A stretch of DNA of 64,000 nucleotides. Origin: Agelaius tricolor (Eukaryota > Chordata > Aves > Passeriformes > Icteridae). The notes beneath the pieces are model-generated. The model saw only the letters and a list, made by a program, of their open reading frames with translations, did not search any database and was not told where the DNA came from. Positions 50,001-60,426 of the stretch are shown piece by piece. Each line of letters opens with the position of its first letter. The first letter of the stretch is position 1. The DNA is taken from NCBI GenBank assembly GCA_023055355.1, contig JALJCS010000010.1, forward strand, positions 21,715,001 through 21,779,000, given 5' to 3'. Position numbers and translations under genes: made by a program.

Positions 50001-51940
50001 GCCCTGTCCCTCCTGTTTTGGCACAGTTATGGATAGACACACAAGTGGGGAATGGTGCTGGAGAGGCATGATTCAGAAGCAAGGGGGTGTTCTCTTGGTG
50101 GAGCTCCCATCTCTATTTATTTAGTTGCTTTTTCCAAGAAGAGTCTCATTTATTGCTGCCTGCATAACTACAGACTTCCCTTTAATCCTCTGCTTTATAA
50201 TGTCCTGTGAATTCAATACTGCAGGAGTACAAGGGCCCTTTAGGGCACAACATCCATTTTGCTCTATCTGTCCACAGCCAGCTGATTTTATGGGAGTACT
50301 TCAGTTTATGCTTTTATCTACTGCCTGAGCAAGAATTTCTTTGGGTTTCATTTTACCTATTTTCACTGCTATTTCTTGTTTTCCTTTAGGGTGGTTTTTA
50401 TCACTGTTTTGAGTCAAGGGGTAAAAGAGTACTGGTCTGGGCAGTGCAGGAGGAGAAAGTTGTGGTTGGTAGTTTGTATGTTGTATGTACAGATGGAAGT
50501 ACTGTGGCATCTCCAGGGCCATGGTGTGGCTGTGTGCAACTGCAGGGGTCAGCCCAGCTCCTCTGTCACATCTCTGCTGGACAGCTGGTGTTATTTTCCC
50601 ATTGCAAACAAATCACATGGAAGTGCTGAAGAAAATGAAATTTCTTTTCTATTGGACAGCTTTTCTCAGCTCCTTAATTTTGCCAGTGTTTCCTCATGTT
50701 GGGTCTTACCAGCTCAGCCCTACAGGGCCCTGCCCATGTGTTGTGGAGAACATGGCTGGGCCGGCTGCCCTGGGATGGAGGCAGCACTTCACAGAGAAGA
50801 TGCATTACTTTGCAGCCATAAAAGCTCCCCCAATGCTTCTGCAACACCCTGCCCCCAGCTCCCATGAGCCCCACAAGCCCTATGACAGGCAGTCCTACTT
50901 GTTAACTCAATCCATCCTGCTGGATGAAGCCTTCCTCCTCCTGCAGCTACAAACGCCATGTCTGTGAGATGGACAGCTCCCGCTTCCAGGAGGAACCTGT
51001 AGCATCCTGTGCCCACAGGAATCACTGCTGCATACTTGTGTCACATGAACTCAGGACATGCTGCAGTGTCACAGCCTAGAAATGGTTTCTTGCCATGTAG
51101 CTCAGCCTCATCCTGCAAAATCTAAGTGCTTCCTGGGGGAGGGATGCTGCCAGCTGCCACACCAGGCACTCCCAGCAGTAATGAAAGAGCTGCCTCTGTC
51201 CCCAGCCCCCCACACTGTGCCCCAGGATCACCCACCTGGTGGAGCAGCAGCTGTGGGGACTCCCTGAGGTGCCAGCACGCTGGATCCATGTCCCACCTGG
51301 CAGGGCTCCTGCTGACTCTGGGCTGGGTGTTACTGGCTGCAGAGAGCTTGGGGCACAGCATGATGACCTGCCCAGGTGGGATCTGCTGCTCCCCTGGCTC
51401 TGCCAGGTGGGGTGGAGGAAGCAGGGAAGGAGAAGGGCTCTCACTGCACTTGGGGGTTGGTCCTGGCCCACCAGGGGCCGAGGAAGCTCTGAGGTACAGC
51501 TGCCTTTGAACAAGGAGAAATGAGCTGTAATAAACACAAGATTTTCTGTTTAGTCAGCACTGGAAGGTTATGGGCCAGCTTGTTTTTGCTGTAGTGACCC
51601 AAAATGGAAGAGTCCAAACCTTCATAGAAGACTGGGAACAGCTCCTCTGTGCACACTGGTGGGAGCTCTTCCCTGGATGTGGAGGTACCAGGCTCTGAGG
51701 GGCTCAATTTCAGTTTTGCTGGAGTCATGGCCCTGTGGCCAGGAGATCCAAGCATGGCATGCCAGTGCTGGGAAAGCTGTGTGACAGTGAAACCTCACTA
51801 CCATTAATGCACTTTGCAGAAGAAGGAGTGTTTTGTCTTCCCCAGGTCCATGGGATCCATGATGGCCATGTCCAGTGATAACAGCACTCAAGGGAGTCCA
51901 GCCATGCAGACATCCCAGTCCTGCTGAGCCAAAACACAGT
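50001..51940 (+). other. MARCHF4: MARCHF4 intron 3, nothing recognised
   Basis: Open frames up to 163 codons overlap on both strands (for example 50376-50867 and 51076-51537) in somewhat GC-rich DNA. No domain or splice context supports any as a gene. Confidence 0.45.
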
Positions 51941-52135
51941 TTAGACTCATACATAATCAGTTCTTTAAACATTAAAAAAAAAGTGCATTGAGAATGATTG
52001 ATAAGAAAGTGCCTGATTATAATCAGCTAATTATTTTTCCATATGTTAAGCATTCACTTGAGCTCTAATCATTATGAATACATTTTCAATTTATACTTTA
52101 TCTCATTAAATGCTGGCAATTGCTAAGTTTGCACA
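51941..52135. promoter_or_regulatory. AT-rich homeodomain-motif cluster, candidate enhancer
   Basis: This short AT-rich block contains several TAAT/ATTA cores close together: cataatcag, gattataatcagctaattatt, ctctaatcattatgaata and ctcattaaatg. The sequence is not a simple repeat. A cis-regulatory role is an inference from motif clustering alone. Confidence 0.25.
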
Positions 52136-53049
52136 CCCTCCTAGTACAGTTCCAGCATTATTCAGAGCAGACCTTTGCTAAAAGTCTTGTGGACTAGAGA
52201 AATCCTGATCACTGGTCCAGTGTCTTGCAGCTTCCAGAAATTTCTAAAAGACAGCACCATGTGTTCCAGGCTAACCAGTAGGAACTAATCCTGTATGCAG
52301 GGTAGACTGTTCAGCTCTGGGGAAAAAAATTATATTTTGGAGAGGGGAGATGATAGTTATGAAGGAATCTATACTTCCTATTCGATTTCCACAGAAAGCA
52401 AAGACTCCCTGAAAATTTGAATGTATCAGTAGTTTGTATGGGAAGCAACTGTTTAATGAAGGCATTCCAGAGCTAAAGAAAAGTAAGATGTGAGGATAAT
52501 GGACTCCAGAAAAGCAGCAGCAGCAGCAGCCCCAGGGGAGCAGAGCAGCAAGTGTCTCTTGGGAAGAGAATCTGAAGGATAAAAGAGCTGTGAACAGCTC
52601 ACAGCTGCCAAAAGGGATGATACTAAAGGCACAGCAGCAAACTGTGCCTGTGCAGGGGGAAGCTCAGAAGCGTGGGAGAAGAGCACAGAGGCTGCATCAG
52701 GAACTCTTTGAGGACCCAAAATCAGAAGCTGCAATCACACAAAAGACAGAAAGAATAACCTTCAACTAATGAAAAGTCTCTAGAAATCACACAGGCATGG
52801 GGAGCTGTCAGACTCGAGCCCCAAGATGACCATCCAGAGATTCAAAAGGCAAAAATAACTGGGTCCATAAGCATAAGTGAATAAGAGCAAGGCAAGTCTA
52901 AGAGCTCAAATAGTATTTGATAACAAAGGGCCAAATAGTTAAATGTTGCCTTTGTTTCAGTCCTCAAAATTTAACTAAAATAATTTTAATGAGGAAAAAG
53001 GAGCCCAGGGCAGAATCAGAAAAGAACAGCCTCAAAAATATTCAAATGA
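52136..53049 (+). other. MARCHF4: MARCHF4 intron 3, nothing firm recognised
   Basis: The stretch contains a short AGC run near 52515-52530. The last few hundred bases before 53050 may be the 5' continuation of the decayed LINE that follows, but I could not align them convincingly. Confidence 0.4.
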
Positions 53050-53800
53050 GTTAGCTCTGTTCTTGTCAGCATGTCCTAATGAACTTCAGAGACAGCTGCA
53101 GGAACAGTGGCTGACCCATGAAGATTTCATCATCAGGAACTTGAGGAGGATGCAGGAGGTGCCAGGCAGCTGGGGAAATGCAAGCAGAGTACCTAACTTT
53201 AAACATAATCTCTATCAGATAATGAAGGTAGGCACTGAGGAAATGAAGGGCAAATCAGCTTAACTGATTCATAGAAAGATACTGAATATTTTTTAGCCAA
53301 CCAGTTGGTGAGCACAGGAGTATAACCAGATGTAATTTGGAAGGGTAATTGCAAAGTGGCTAAGGAGGAAGCTGTTAGTGTAATATGCTGTGGCTTGGGC
53401 AATGCTCTTGGTGCTTTGCCTTTGGACTCTCCTCCCAGAGAAGCATGTTCTAGATTAAATAACTATAATGCAGGTGTACAGCCAATGGAGAAACTGCTTT
53501 CTCAGTAGTTGTCAGTGGTGTGCTGTAAACTGGAAACACATTTCAAGTAGAGAGTCTTTTGGACTCTGCTGTCCTCAATATTTTTATTAATGACTTAGAT
53601 AATTAAATAGTATCTGCTGTTATAAAATACACAGATGACACCAAGCTTGGAAAGGCTGCAAGCACTTCGGAGGATCAGATCAGCATTTGAAATTTGAAAT
53701 TATCTTGACAAATTGGAGGAATCAACAAGATGTAATTGAATAAAGAAGTGCAAAGCATTACCCTTAGGAATGAGAAATCAGAATCCCAAACACAAGCTGG
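53050..53800 (+). mobile_element. Decayed non-LTR (CR1/L2-like) reverse transcriptase
   Basis: From 53583 one frame reads Phe-Ile-Asn-Asp-Leu-Asp-Asn, a stop, then ...Val-Ile-Lys-Tyr-Thr-Asp-Asp-Thr-Lys-Leu-Gly-Lys. This is the LINE 'F-I-N-D-L-D...(F/Y)-A-D-D-T-K-L-G' block around the catalytic Y-x-D-D box. A segment near 53155-53200 reads Val-Pro-Gly-Ser-Trp-Gly-Asn-Ala-Ser-Arg-Val-Pro-Asn-Phe-Lys, resembling the 'P-x-x-W-x-x-A-x-V-x-P-x-F-K' motif further upstream in these enzymes. After the box come Leu-Asp-Lys-Leu-Glu-Glu and Lys-Cys-Lys-Ala-Leu-x-Leu-Gly in the order expected. Several stops and frame changes show that the copy is long dead. The family is uncertain: CR1 and L2 types share these motifs. 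Confidence 0.6.
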
Positions 53801-56149
53801 ACCAGTCATACTGCTGAAGACAGTGACAGACCAGTTTATTTCACCAGGGAATCAAAAGGCAGGTGGGATGTTACAGTGCTGATTCTGCTCCTCTCTGCCC
53901 TGAGACTGCACCCTGCTGGGGAGTTCACCTGCAGAAAAAAGGGAGATGAAATGAAAAGATTCTGGAGATGATGAGCAGGATTGAGGAGAAGAAGGACATT
54001 ACCTCATTCCCAGCCTGGTCAGTTTGGAGGAGAGTTGTGAACTCCAAATCCAAATCAGCCCAAGTGCAGAGTCACATTGATGCCATGGCATTGTTTTCAA
54101 ATACAAAACTACCTCTCCCTGCTCCTTGGTTCACCCTCTTCCCCATTTCCTGGAGAGCACAGGTTCACCCTCTTCCCCATTTCCTCTGCAGCCTTGAGTA
54201 TCAGCCACAGGAGCACCTAAGAATGCCAGGCTGTTCAGAGAACTTGTCATATTCAGCTGGAACTGACCTGGGCACAATGGTGAGGGATGCCAGATACTAT
54301 GTACCCTTTTCCAAGCCTGTATTTCCATGAACAGATCCTTCTGGCTCTCTTTTCCTGATTGATCATCAGCCACTTTCCTGTTCTTAGGTCAAGATAAAAG
54401 GTGACTAAGGATGGAGCAAATAAGATAAGATGAAGGCAAAAAGATTGGTGAGGGCTAAGCTGGTGGAGCTTTGGAAACAAAAGTGCAGAAATTTGAGATT
54501 GTCACAAAAGATTAAAGAATTCACAGAAAGGGAGGGAAGGGTTTGTGTATGCAATGATGTCAACAGAGAGAAAGCCTTGCAAATAAAATGTTATCTCCCA
54601 GAAAGCTTGGTTTACCTTGGCCTGAGTCACAACTGCTGTGGAGGCAAACATTAAGCTTTGATCACAGCTGCCATAATCTTCCCTTGACACCCAATAATGA
54701 AAGCAACAGAAACAGGCTGAAGCATGGCAGCTGTCTGGCTGAGATGAAATTGCATTTGAAAAGGAAAACAAAAAGGCAAAGTCCTGCTGAAGGTGGAAAC
54801 AAGAGGTGACAGGACAGGGCCTTTTTGAGAGGGCAACTGGTTGGAATGGACTGTGATTTTTTTCTTGTGTAGATAATATCAGTGTCAGTGCAGGCGTGAT
54901 GAGCCACCCACTGTCAGCAGAAGCCCTGTTTTGGTGGTTTTCCTTACTGGCAACAGGTGAAACAGTTCCTGCCTTAAAAATTTACCTGCTTCTTTCAAGA
55001 AAATGCATGGCAGGTGTTGGAATAAGAGGAAGGGTAATTAGAGGCTGAAAATTCTGGGGAAAACACCACTTAGTGGCAGAGGCTGACCATGTTCAGGAAT
55101 TCACTGTATGTCATTTCTGGGAAACTGCTGCTCCAAAGTTACTTTAAATTGTAGGCTCACAACCCCCTTGGTTAATCTCACAGGATGGTGGTACAGCAGC
55201 TGTGATGGTACTGCTTCCCCATCCAGAGACACAAACACAATTTCCTTGTTACTCTGCCACTGTTCTCCCAGCAGCCCTTCTGGCCCTTGGGCTGAGGACT
55301 TTTCTCTTGATCAGTTTTCTTACAAGCCCACTGATGCAATGCATCTCTGTCTCATCTATTCCCAAGAGATTCCAGCTTTCAATAACTTTCAGATCAAGGA
55401 ATTTAATCCAATGCTGGTCCAGCCAGGTCTCTACATGAGAAAATGGGAATGAGAGCAGCACATCATGAGTGCCCTCATTCCATGGGAGCTTCACTTCACC
55501 CAGCACAAACTAGGGATTTCATGAAGCAGGCAATGATCTGGACTAACAAGTGTACAGCTCACAGAAATTTTCCTTCTGAAGAGGATGGTTTTCACAGAGG
55601 ATCCACTGAGAACAGATTTTGTGAAGCAGAAGAGGGCAAGATAAAATGGGGAGGAGTAGAAAAGGACCAGGACACTCCCAGAATCCATCTGAAACTCTGA
55701 TATAGACATTTCTGTGTTGAGGACTGCACAAAGAGAGAAGATCACACCAGCCTGTAATCTTACACACTCAGAGGATTTGGCTTATGGAATAACTGCTTCT
55801 AAATGGACACCTCAAGTTGGAAACAGTCCTTCCTAAAGGACTTCCCACTGAATTCTGGCCTTTAAACTGAACATTTCACCCCTGTCAACAAGAATGATTT
55901 TTCAGGGGAGCGGTGTTCTTGTTAAGGGATGCACAGAGCTGAATGTAAGAATTCCGATCCTAATTTATCTGAGGCAGACAAGATTTGTTTCAGTGAGAGC
56001 ATTAAGCATCCTGCAGCTTGATATTAACTGATGGACTCTTGCTTACTCTTGGCACTTCCTCTTGTGAATGAATCACTGTTACTTCCGCTTCCATGCCCAC
56101 CCCTCCACTTGGTTCCTTCTTAATTTTACAGCTTCCTGAGCTTGACACT
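53801..56149 (+). other. MARCHF4: MARCHF4 intron 3, nothing firm recognised
   Basis: Besides the 24-bp direct repeat at 54128-54185, no feature was recognised. The first few hundred bases could contain the tail of the decayed LINE. Confidence 0.4.
54128..54185. repeat. 24-bp perfect direct repeat, 10-bp spacer
   Basis: The sequence ggttcaccctcttccccatttcct-type 24-mer is present at 54128-54151 and again at 54162-54185, with ggagagcaca between. It may be a duplication scar. No transposon was recognised between or around the copies. Confidence 0.95.
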
Positions 56150-56480
56150 GGGAAATCGATAAGTAATTTAGAGCCCAGTAAATACAGATGAAAAGAGGTT
56201 ATTTTGTACTTTTATAAATATTTGGAAACCAAAACTATCTAAGAAAACAGCTGCTCAATTGACTCAGCAACCCATCCATCAGCATCACACAGTTAATTGC
56301 ATAAGATCATAAACATTTATAATTAGAAGGCAAACAAACAAGAATTTTATAAACAGCCCTCTTGAATCAGGCTGCACATTAAATATTTGTGATAAGGTAA
56401 TTAAGAATAGATTTACAATCGTGGCTCGGTGTTTAATACTTTGTAGAATGGATTTGATTCTATGGAGAATGTTCTACAGC
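56150..56480. promoter_or_regulatory. AT-rich block with TAATTA motifs, candidate enhancer
   Basis: A 330-bp AT-rich, non-repetitive block about 2.3 kb upstream of exon 4. It includes agttaattgcataagatc, atttataattagaagg, attaaatatttgtgataaggtaattaag and ataaatatttgg. The motif density is typical of deeply conserved intronic enhancers, but conservation cannot be seen from one sequence. Inference only. Confidence 0.3.
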
Positions 56481-58755
56481 CAAAGAGAAAACATTTGATT
56501 TTGGTTCTTTTATCCCAGGCTTAAAGTGGTCTCTGAGAAACACTGATCAGAGTGGAATTTCATTCATTACTGATCAGACAGCTCATTTAAATGTATGTCT
56601 AATGTCCCTTGTCATGGGCTGATCCACTTCAGGCATGCTTCAAAGCTCTGTCTCCTTGGCTGGATCTGCAGGCTTTCCCTAAGTCCTGCTTTTTATGGTT
56701 GATACTTTGATCAGACCACGTCAGAATTCTCAACCATGTTTCAAAGCAGGAAGGAAAACCCACATTTGCTATTATGACATCACTGGGTTTGGTTATAAAA
56801 AGCCAGCAGCACTGCAGGGTTACAGCTGTGCAATCTCAGTGGCCTGTGGGAACCAGAGGGTAGAGCTCTCTCGTACTGTGGTGCCCTACATCATTCCCTG
56901 TCCCAAAATAGTCAGATCTGCGTACAAGCTAGCCAATGGAGTTAATTCTACAGCCAGTGAGCAGGCTCAGCACCCCATTTCAATGAATGTGAGTCCCCCT
57001 GAAGCTAATCTGGGATCAAGTCAGCAGGGCTCCTAAGTTATGCTTAGAACCAGGGAGGCTGGACACTCAATCTGTACTGAAGCAGTGATTTAAACTCTCT
57101 GACATCAGATGCTGATCCTAAGAAACCAAGTGGCTGCATCCTGTGACTGGATAATGGGGAGATCAGCCCTGAGGGTAAGATGACCTTCAGGTATTTAGGG
57201 GTCTGATGTGGCACAGGTTGTCTCCAGTAATTATCTGTCATCAGAAGCTAGAAGTGTCTGGAAAAGGTAGGTGGTGGGTAAAGCTGTAGCATCTGATTAA
57301 TCAGTAATAGCTGTAAACCACTTTATTCTGGGGTGCCCATCATCTCTCTACATGTTGTTGGTCAAGTCAGCCCCTTTGTTTAGGCATGGGTTTGATTCTT
57401 GTGAGTCTTGTTCATGTATTTTTATGGTTGCAACAGGAAAGCAAGAGAGCTACTCTTCTTAGAAGGGTTTTTGATAATTTTGATCCTGACCCAGAATGGT
57501 GAAGCCTTCGTCATTAAGGACAATGAAGCCATCCATGTGCTAACTCACCCAGTCCTGCCTGCTGGTCTGGCTTCAGTTACATGGGACACAAAGGCACTTT
57601 CCTAAGAGACAGATGGCTGCAAAGCAGACTCCCCTCATTCCACATAAATCCCATTGTCTAGCAAAGCTTGTGAGGTATATTATATACAGTGTGCCGCTAA
57701 GCCAGTCTACAGGAGATGTTGCAGCTTCCTTCAGCCTCAGTGGGGAAGACCTGTGTGGAAGCCACTGCTAGACCTAGTGCTTCCACAGGGTCTAGCCAGA
57801 GTCTGCAACTTCAGTAATAATAGCAGAGCTTAGTACTCAAGTACTGTCATCATCCAAGCAGCTAAAATTATTTAATTCCTTCGTCTCATGCAAGGGTGGG
57901 GAGGATGATGGAGACACCTGGGAAATGAGATAACTGCTGGGCTGCTGAGGGGCCTGAGCTGCTCCTTCTCTTAGGAACACAGAGACCATTAGCAGTGCCA
58001 TGTTCTACAGCCCAGAGCCATCCCCAGACATCAGCCCTAAGCCTGCAGGTGGGCGGCAGGACACAGGCACTGTCTGCATGCTCTGCACACACTGGGAGCT
58101 CCTCTGCCCTTTCTGTCAAGCGTCCTGAGCTTCCCCTTGAGAGGAGGCAACGATGCTGGATGAGGTACCTGCTCTGCAGATGAGCAAAACTTTGCCTTGG
58201 ATAACAACTTATGGGCACAGACAGAACCTCTTTTTCTGCTCACTTGCTGCCTCTGGCCTCCACATGTGTGTCTGCTCTGCTGCTGTGTGTGTGGGGAGAG
58301 ACATGGGCTGTGCACACACACGGCGCTGGTGCACAGCTGTCAGTGACACGTCAGCTGCAGCTACACCCCCTCCAAACACACGCCTGAGCCCAGTGAATCA
58401 TGCCTATGCAGCATGCAAAATTAGCCCAGTGAGAGATAAACCTTGGGCATTTGTTGGTAAACAGATACTCTTTTGCAGTAAGAGCATAACTCACTGTGCT
58501 TCATTTATGATCCGTTTGTCGATGGCTGAGATAAAACCATCATCCCTTTAATTCAGGCAAAAAAGGGATACAGCAGAGGAGGAGCACCAGTGCTCTGCCT
58601 GTCAGTAATTAAAATACAGGATTTATCATTGAGAAAGCACTGGCTGGAGAGCTAAGCTTAGCCAGCTAACTGGGGGAAAATGCTGGGGAAGGTTTATGGT
58701 TCTTTTTAAAGTTTTGTTTGTGTTTTATGTCTATTTCTTTCCCCCTTCCCTCCAG
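56481..58755 (+). other. MARCHF4: MARCHF4 intron 3, 3' end and exon 4 acceptor
   Basis: No repeat family or extra exon was recognised. The intron ends in ttctttcccccttccctccag at 58755, a strong polypyrimidine tract and AG directly before exon 4. Confidence 0.7.
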
Positions 58756-59117
58756 GTCTAATAATACACGAAGGGCCCTCGGTTTACCGGATTTTTAAAC
58801 GGTGGCAGGCGGTCAATCAGCAGTGGAAAGTGCTGAACTATGACAAAACAAAGGACATGGAGGAGCAAAAAACAGGGACCAGGACAAATCAGCGCCCCTC
58901 CTCCCAAACCACCCACTCGTCCTCCACTGGTGGTACAGCCACTAACTCCGCTCCAGCCGACAGCGGGGCACGGGCTGCCGGCCATGCCACAGGCACCCTC
59001 TCTGACCACCACTGTGCTTATACCATCCTGCATATACTCAGCCACCTGAGGCCTCACGAACAGAGGAGTCAGTCTAGTAGTAACAGAGAGCTCGTCATGA
59101 GGGTCACGACGGTCTGA
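58756..59117 (+). CDS. MARCHF4: MARCHF4 exon 4: end of TM2, cytosolic tail and stop
   Basis: GT plus 119 codons and a TGA stop at 59115-59117. With the last base of exon 3 it begins Gly-Leu-Ile-Ile-His-Glu-Gly-Pro-Ser-Val-Tyr-Arg, then the basic Lys-Arg-Trp-Gln-Ala-Val-Asn-Gln-Gln-Trp-Lys segment. A Ser/Thr/Ala-rich, low-complexity linker follows (about 58865-59000), the least conserved part of the family. The tail then becomes well conserved again: His-His-Cys-Ala-Tyr-Thr-Ile-Leu, which contains a Tyr-x-x-Leu sorting-type motif, then Ser-His-Leu-Arg-Pro-His-Glu-Gln. It ends Met-Arg-Val-Thr-Thr-Val. The last three residues fit a class I PDZ ligand (Ser/Thr-x-hydrophobic). The acceptor is tccctccag. 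The identity as MARCHF4 is strongest here: MARCHF11 and MARCHF9 tails differ in the linker and terminus. Confidence 0.97.
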
Positions 59118-59190
59118 GCAGAGGAATTCAGGAGGCCTTAACACGAAGCGGAGGAGACAAAGAACTCATAAAGCAGAGGAGCATGGTGTG

Positions 59191-59243
59191 CCTTTTTCTT
59201 TCTCTTTCCTTTTCTTTTTTCTTCTCTTCTTTTCTTTTTTCAG
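59191..59243 (+). other. 50-nt pyrimidine tract ending in TTTTTTCAG
   Basis: An uninterrupted C/T tract of about 50 bases (59191-59240) is followed by CAG at 59241-59243. It is a textbook 3' splice-site shape inside the presumed 3' UTR, and also a likely binding site for PTB or other polypyrimidine-binding proteins. Use as a splice acceptor is unproven. Confidence 0.9.
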
Positions 59244-59350
59244 TAACTGCACAAGATATAAGAGGCGGCACCTGGCCAGCTAAGGAAAAAAGCAGGTGGA
59301 GGGAGAGCTGCACACTCATGCTAAAGAGGTTAATGTTTTCCAGCCTGTTT

Positions 59351-59386
59351 AAAAAAAAAAAAAAAAGAAAAAAAAGAAAAAAAAAA
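59351..59386 (+). repeat. Interrupted A tract (36 nt)
   Basis: A16, G, A8, G and A10 in a row, within the presumed 3' UTR, 107 bases after the pyrimidine tract. In RNA the two could pair as a long imperfect A/U helix. It may instead be a simple repeat. Confidence 0.9.
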
Positions 59387-59536
59387 CAACCCAAATCACA
59401 AAAAAACCAACAAAACAAGTGCAATACAGACTACAAACTGAGTAGGCAGAGTTCTGGGGAAGCAGAGGAACAGACGGTTGAGCATGTCTTACAAATCCTA
59501 TTACCTGGAATAGGTAACGCTCTGTGCACAGCCCCC

Positions 59537-59570
59537 GTACACACACGCACGCGCACACAAACACACACAT
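59537..59570. repeat. (CA)n-like microsatellite, impure
   Basis: Alternating CA with CG interruptions (acacacacgcacgcgcacacaaacacacac). The purine-pyrimidine alternation is compatible with Z-DNA potential. It is an ordinary simple repeat. Confidence 0.85.
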
Positions 59571-60426
59571 AGTGTGAGATTTATAAAAACATGGAAGGGA
59601 ATGAAATATTTGGAGTGGTTTTATTTTCCAGACTCCAATTAACCAGGGCTATGAGTTGTTTTGTTTCATGAGTCACTGGAGCCTTGTTTGATTTACCGTG
59701 GGGTACCTGAAGTGAAATGGCTGGGGATTTTTCAGTATTGATTTACAGAAGACAGATTGAATCATCTCACTAAGAAAATCTTAACAAAATCCAGGCATAC
59801 CCAAATTTCACCAAGAAGCCTGTTTTTTTCATAATGTTCCTGACAAGGGGTTTGTGAGGGTAGAACTGGGAGGGGGGAGGGTGCTCCATAACCTTTATTT
59901 GACGTATAGGCATTTTTGGCAAATTTTGTACAAATGTTCCGCAGGTGTTTCAAGCACAAGTACTGGTGTGATTCATGCCTTCATAACCCCAAATCCAGCA
60001 TCCAGACCTTGCCACCCACACACATCATTTTCCATGCAGACATTCCAGGTTAATTTCCTTCCATTTTACTCTAATCACAAGAAGCTGACCCATCTTTGGT
60101 GGGTTTCTGCTCCCTTGCTGATTCAGACACTCATGCATTGGAGATGTACCTTTTTTTTTTTGGTGTCTGTATCTCTGCTGCTCAATTTGCAACAGTCTCA
60201 CTCAGTCTTGTAGGCTGATCCTTTTACATCCAGTCTGTTAGTTTATTACAGAGTCTATTCCATTCAATCATCCAAAAGAGAGTTAGTCTGAAGAGGGAGC
60301 ACAGTTGCTGACTGACTGTGTAGCACTTCTAATAAGTCTCCCTCTCTGGGGTATATCCTCGAAGGTATCGGTTGCTCTTCAGGAACATTCTCTTTCAATG
60401 CACAATGGCTGAATCATTTGTGGATA

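Noticed and set aside
31232..59117. Assignment to MARCHF11 or MARCHF9 instead of MARCHF4
   Set aside because: The RING spacing is shared, but the residues after the second Cys pair, the loop Ser-Pro-Ser-Ala-Lys-Trp, the Asn-Gln-Gln-Trp-Lys segment and the terminal Arg-Val-Thr-Thr-Val fit MARCHF4 better than the recalled MARCHF11 or MARCHF9 sequences.
59183..59572. 129-codon frame in the presumed 3' UTR
   Set aside because: It is read through the pyrimidine tract (Phe/Ser), the A tract (Lys) and the CA repeat (Thr/His), so its length comes from low-complexity sequence.
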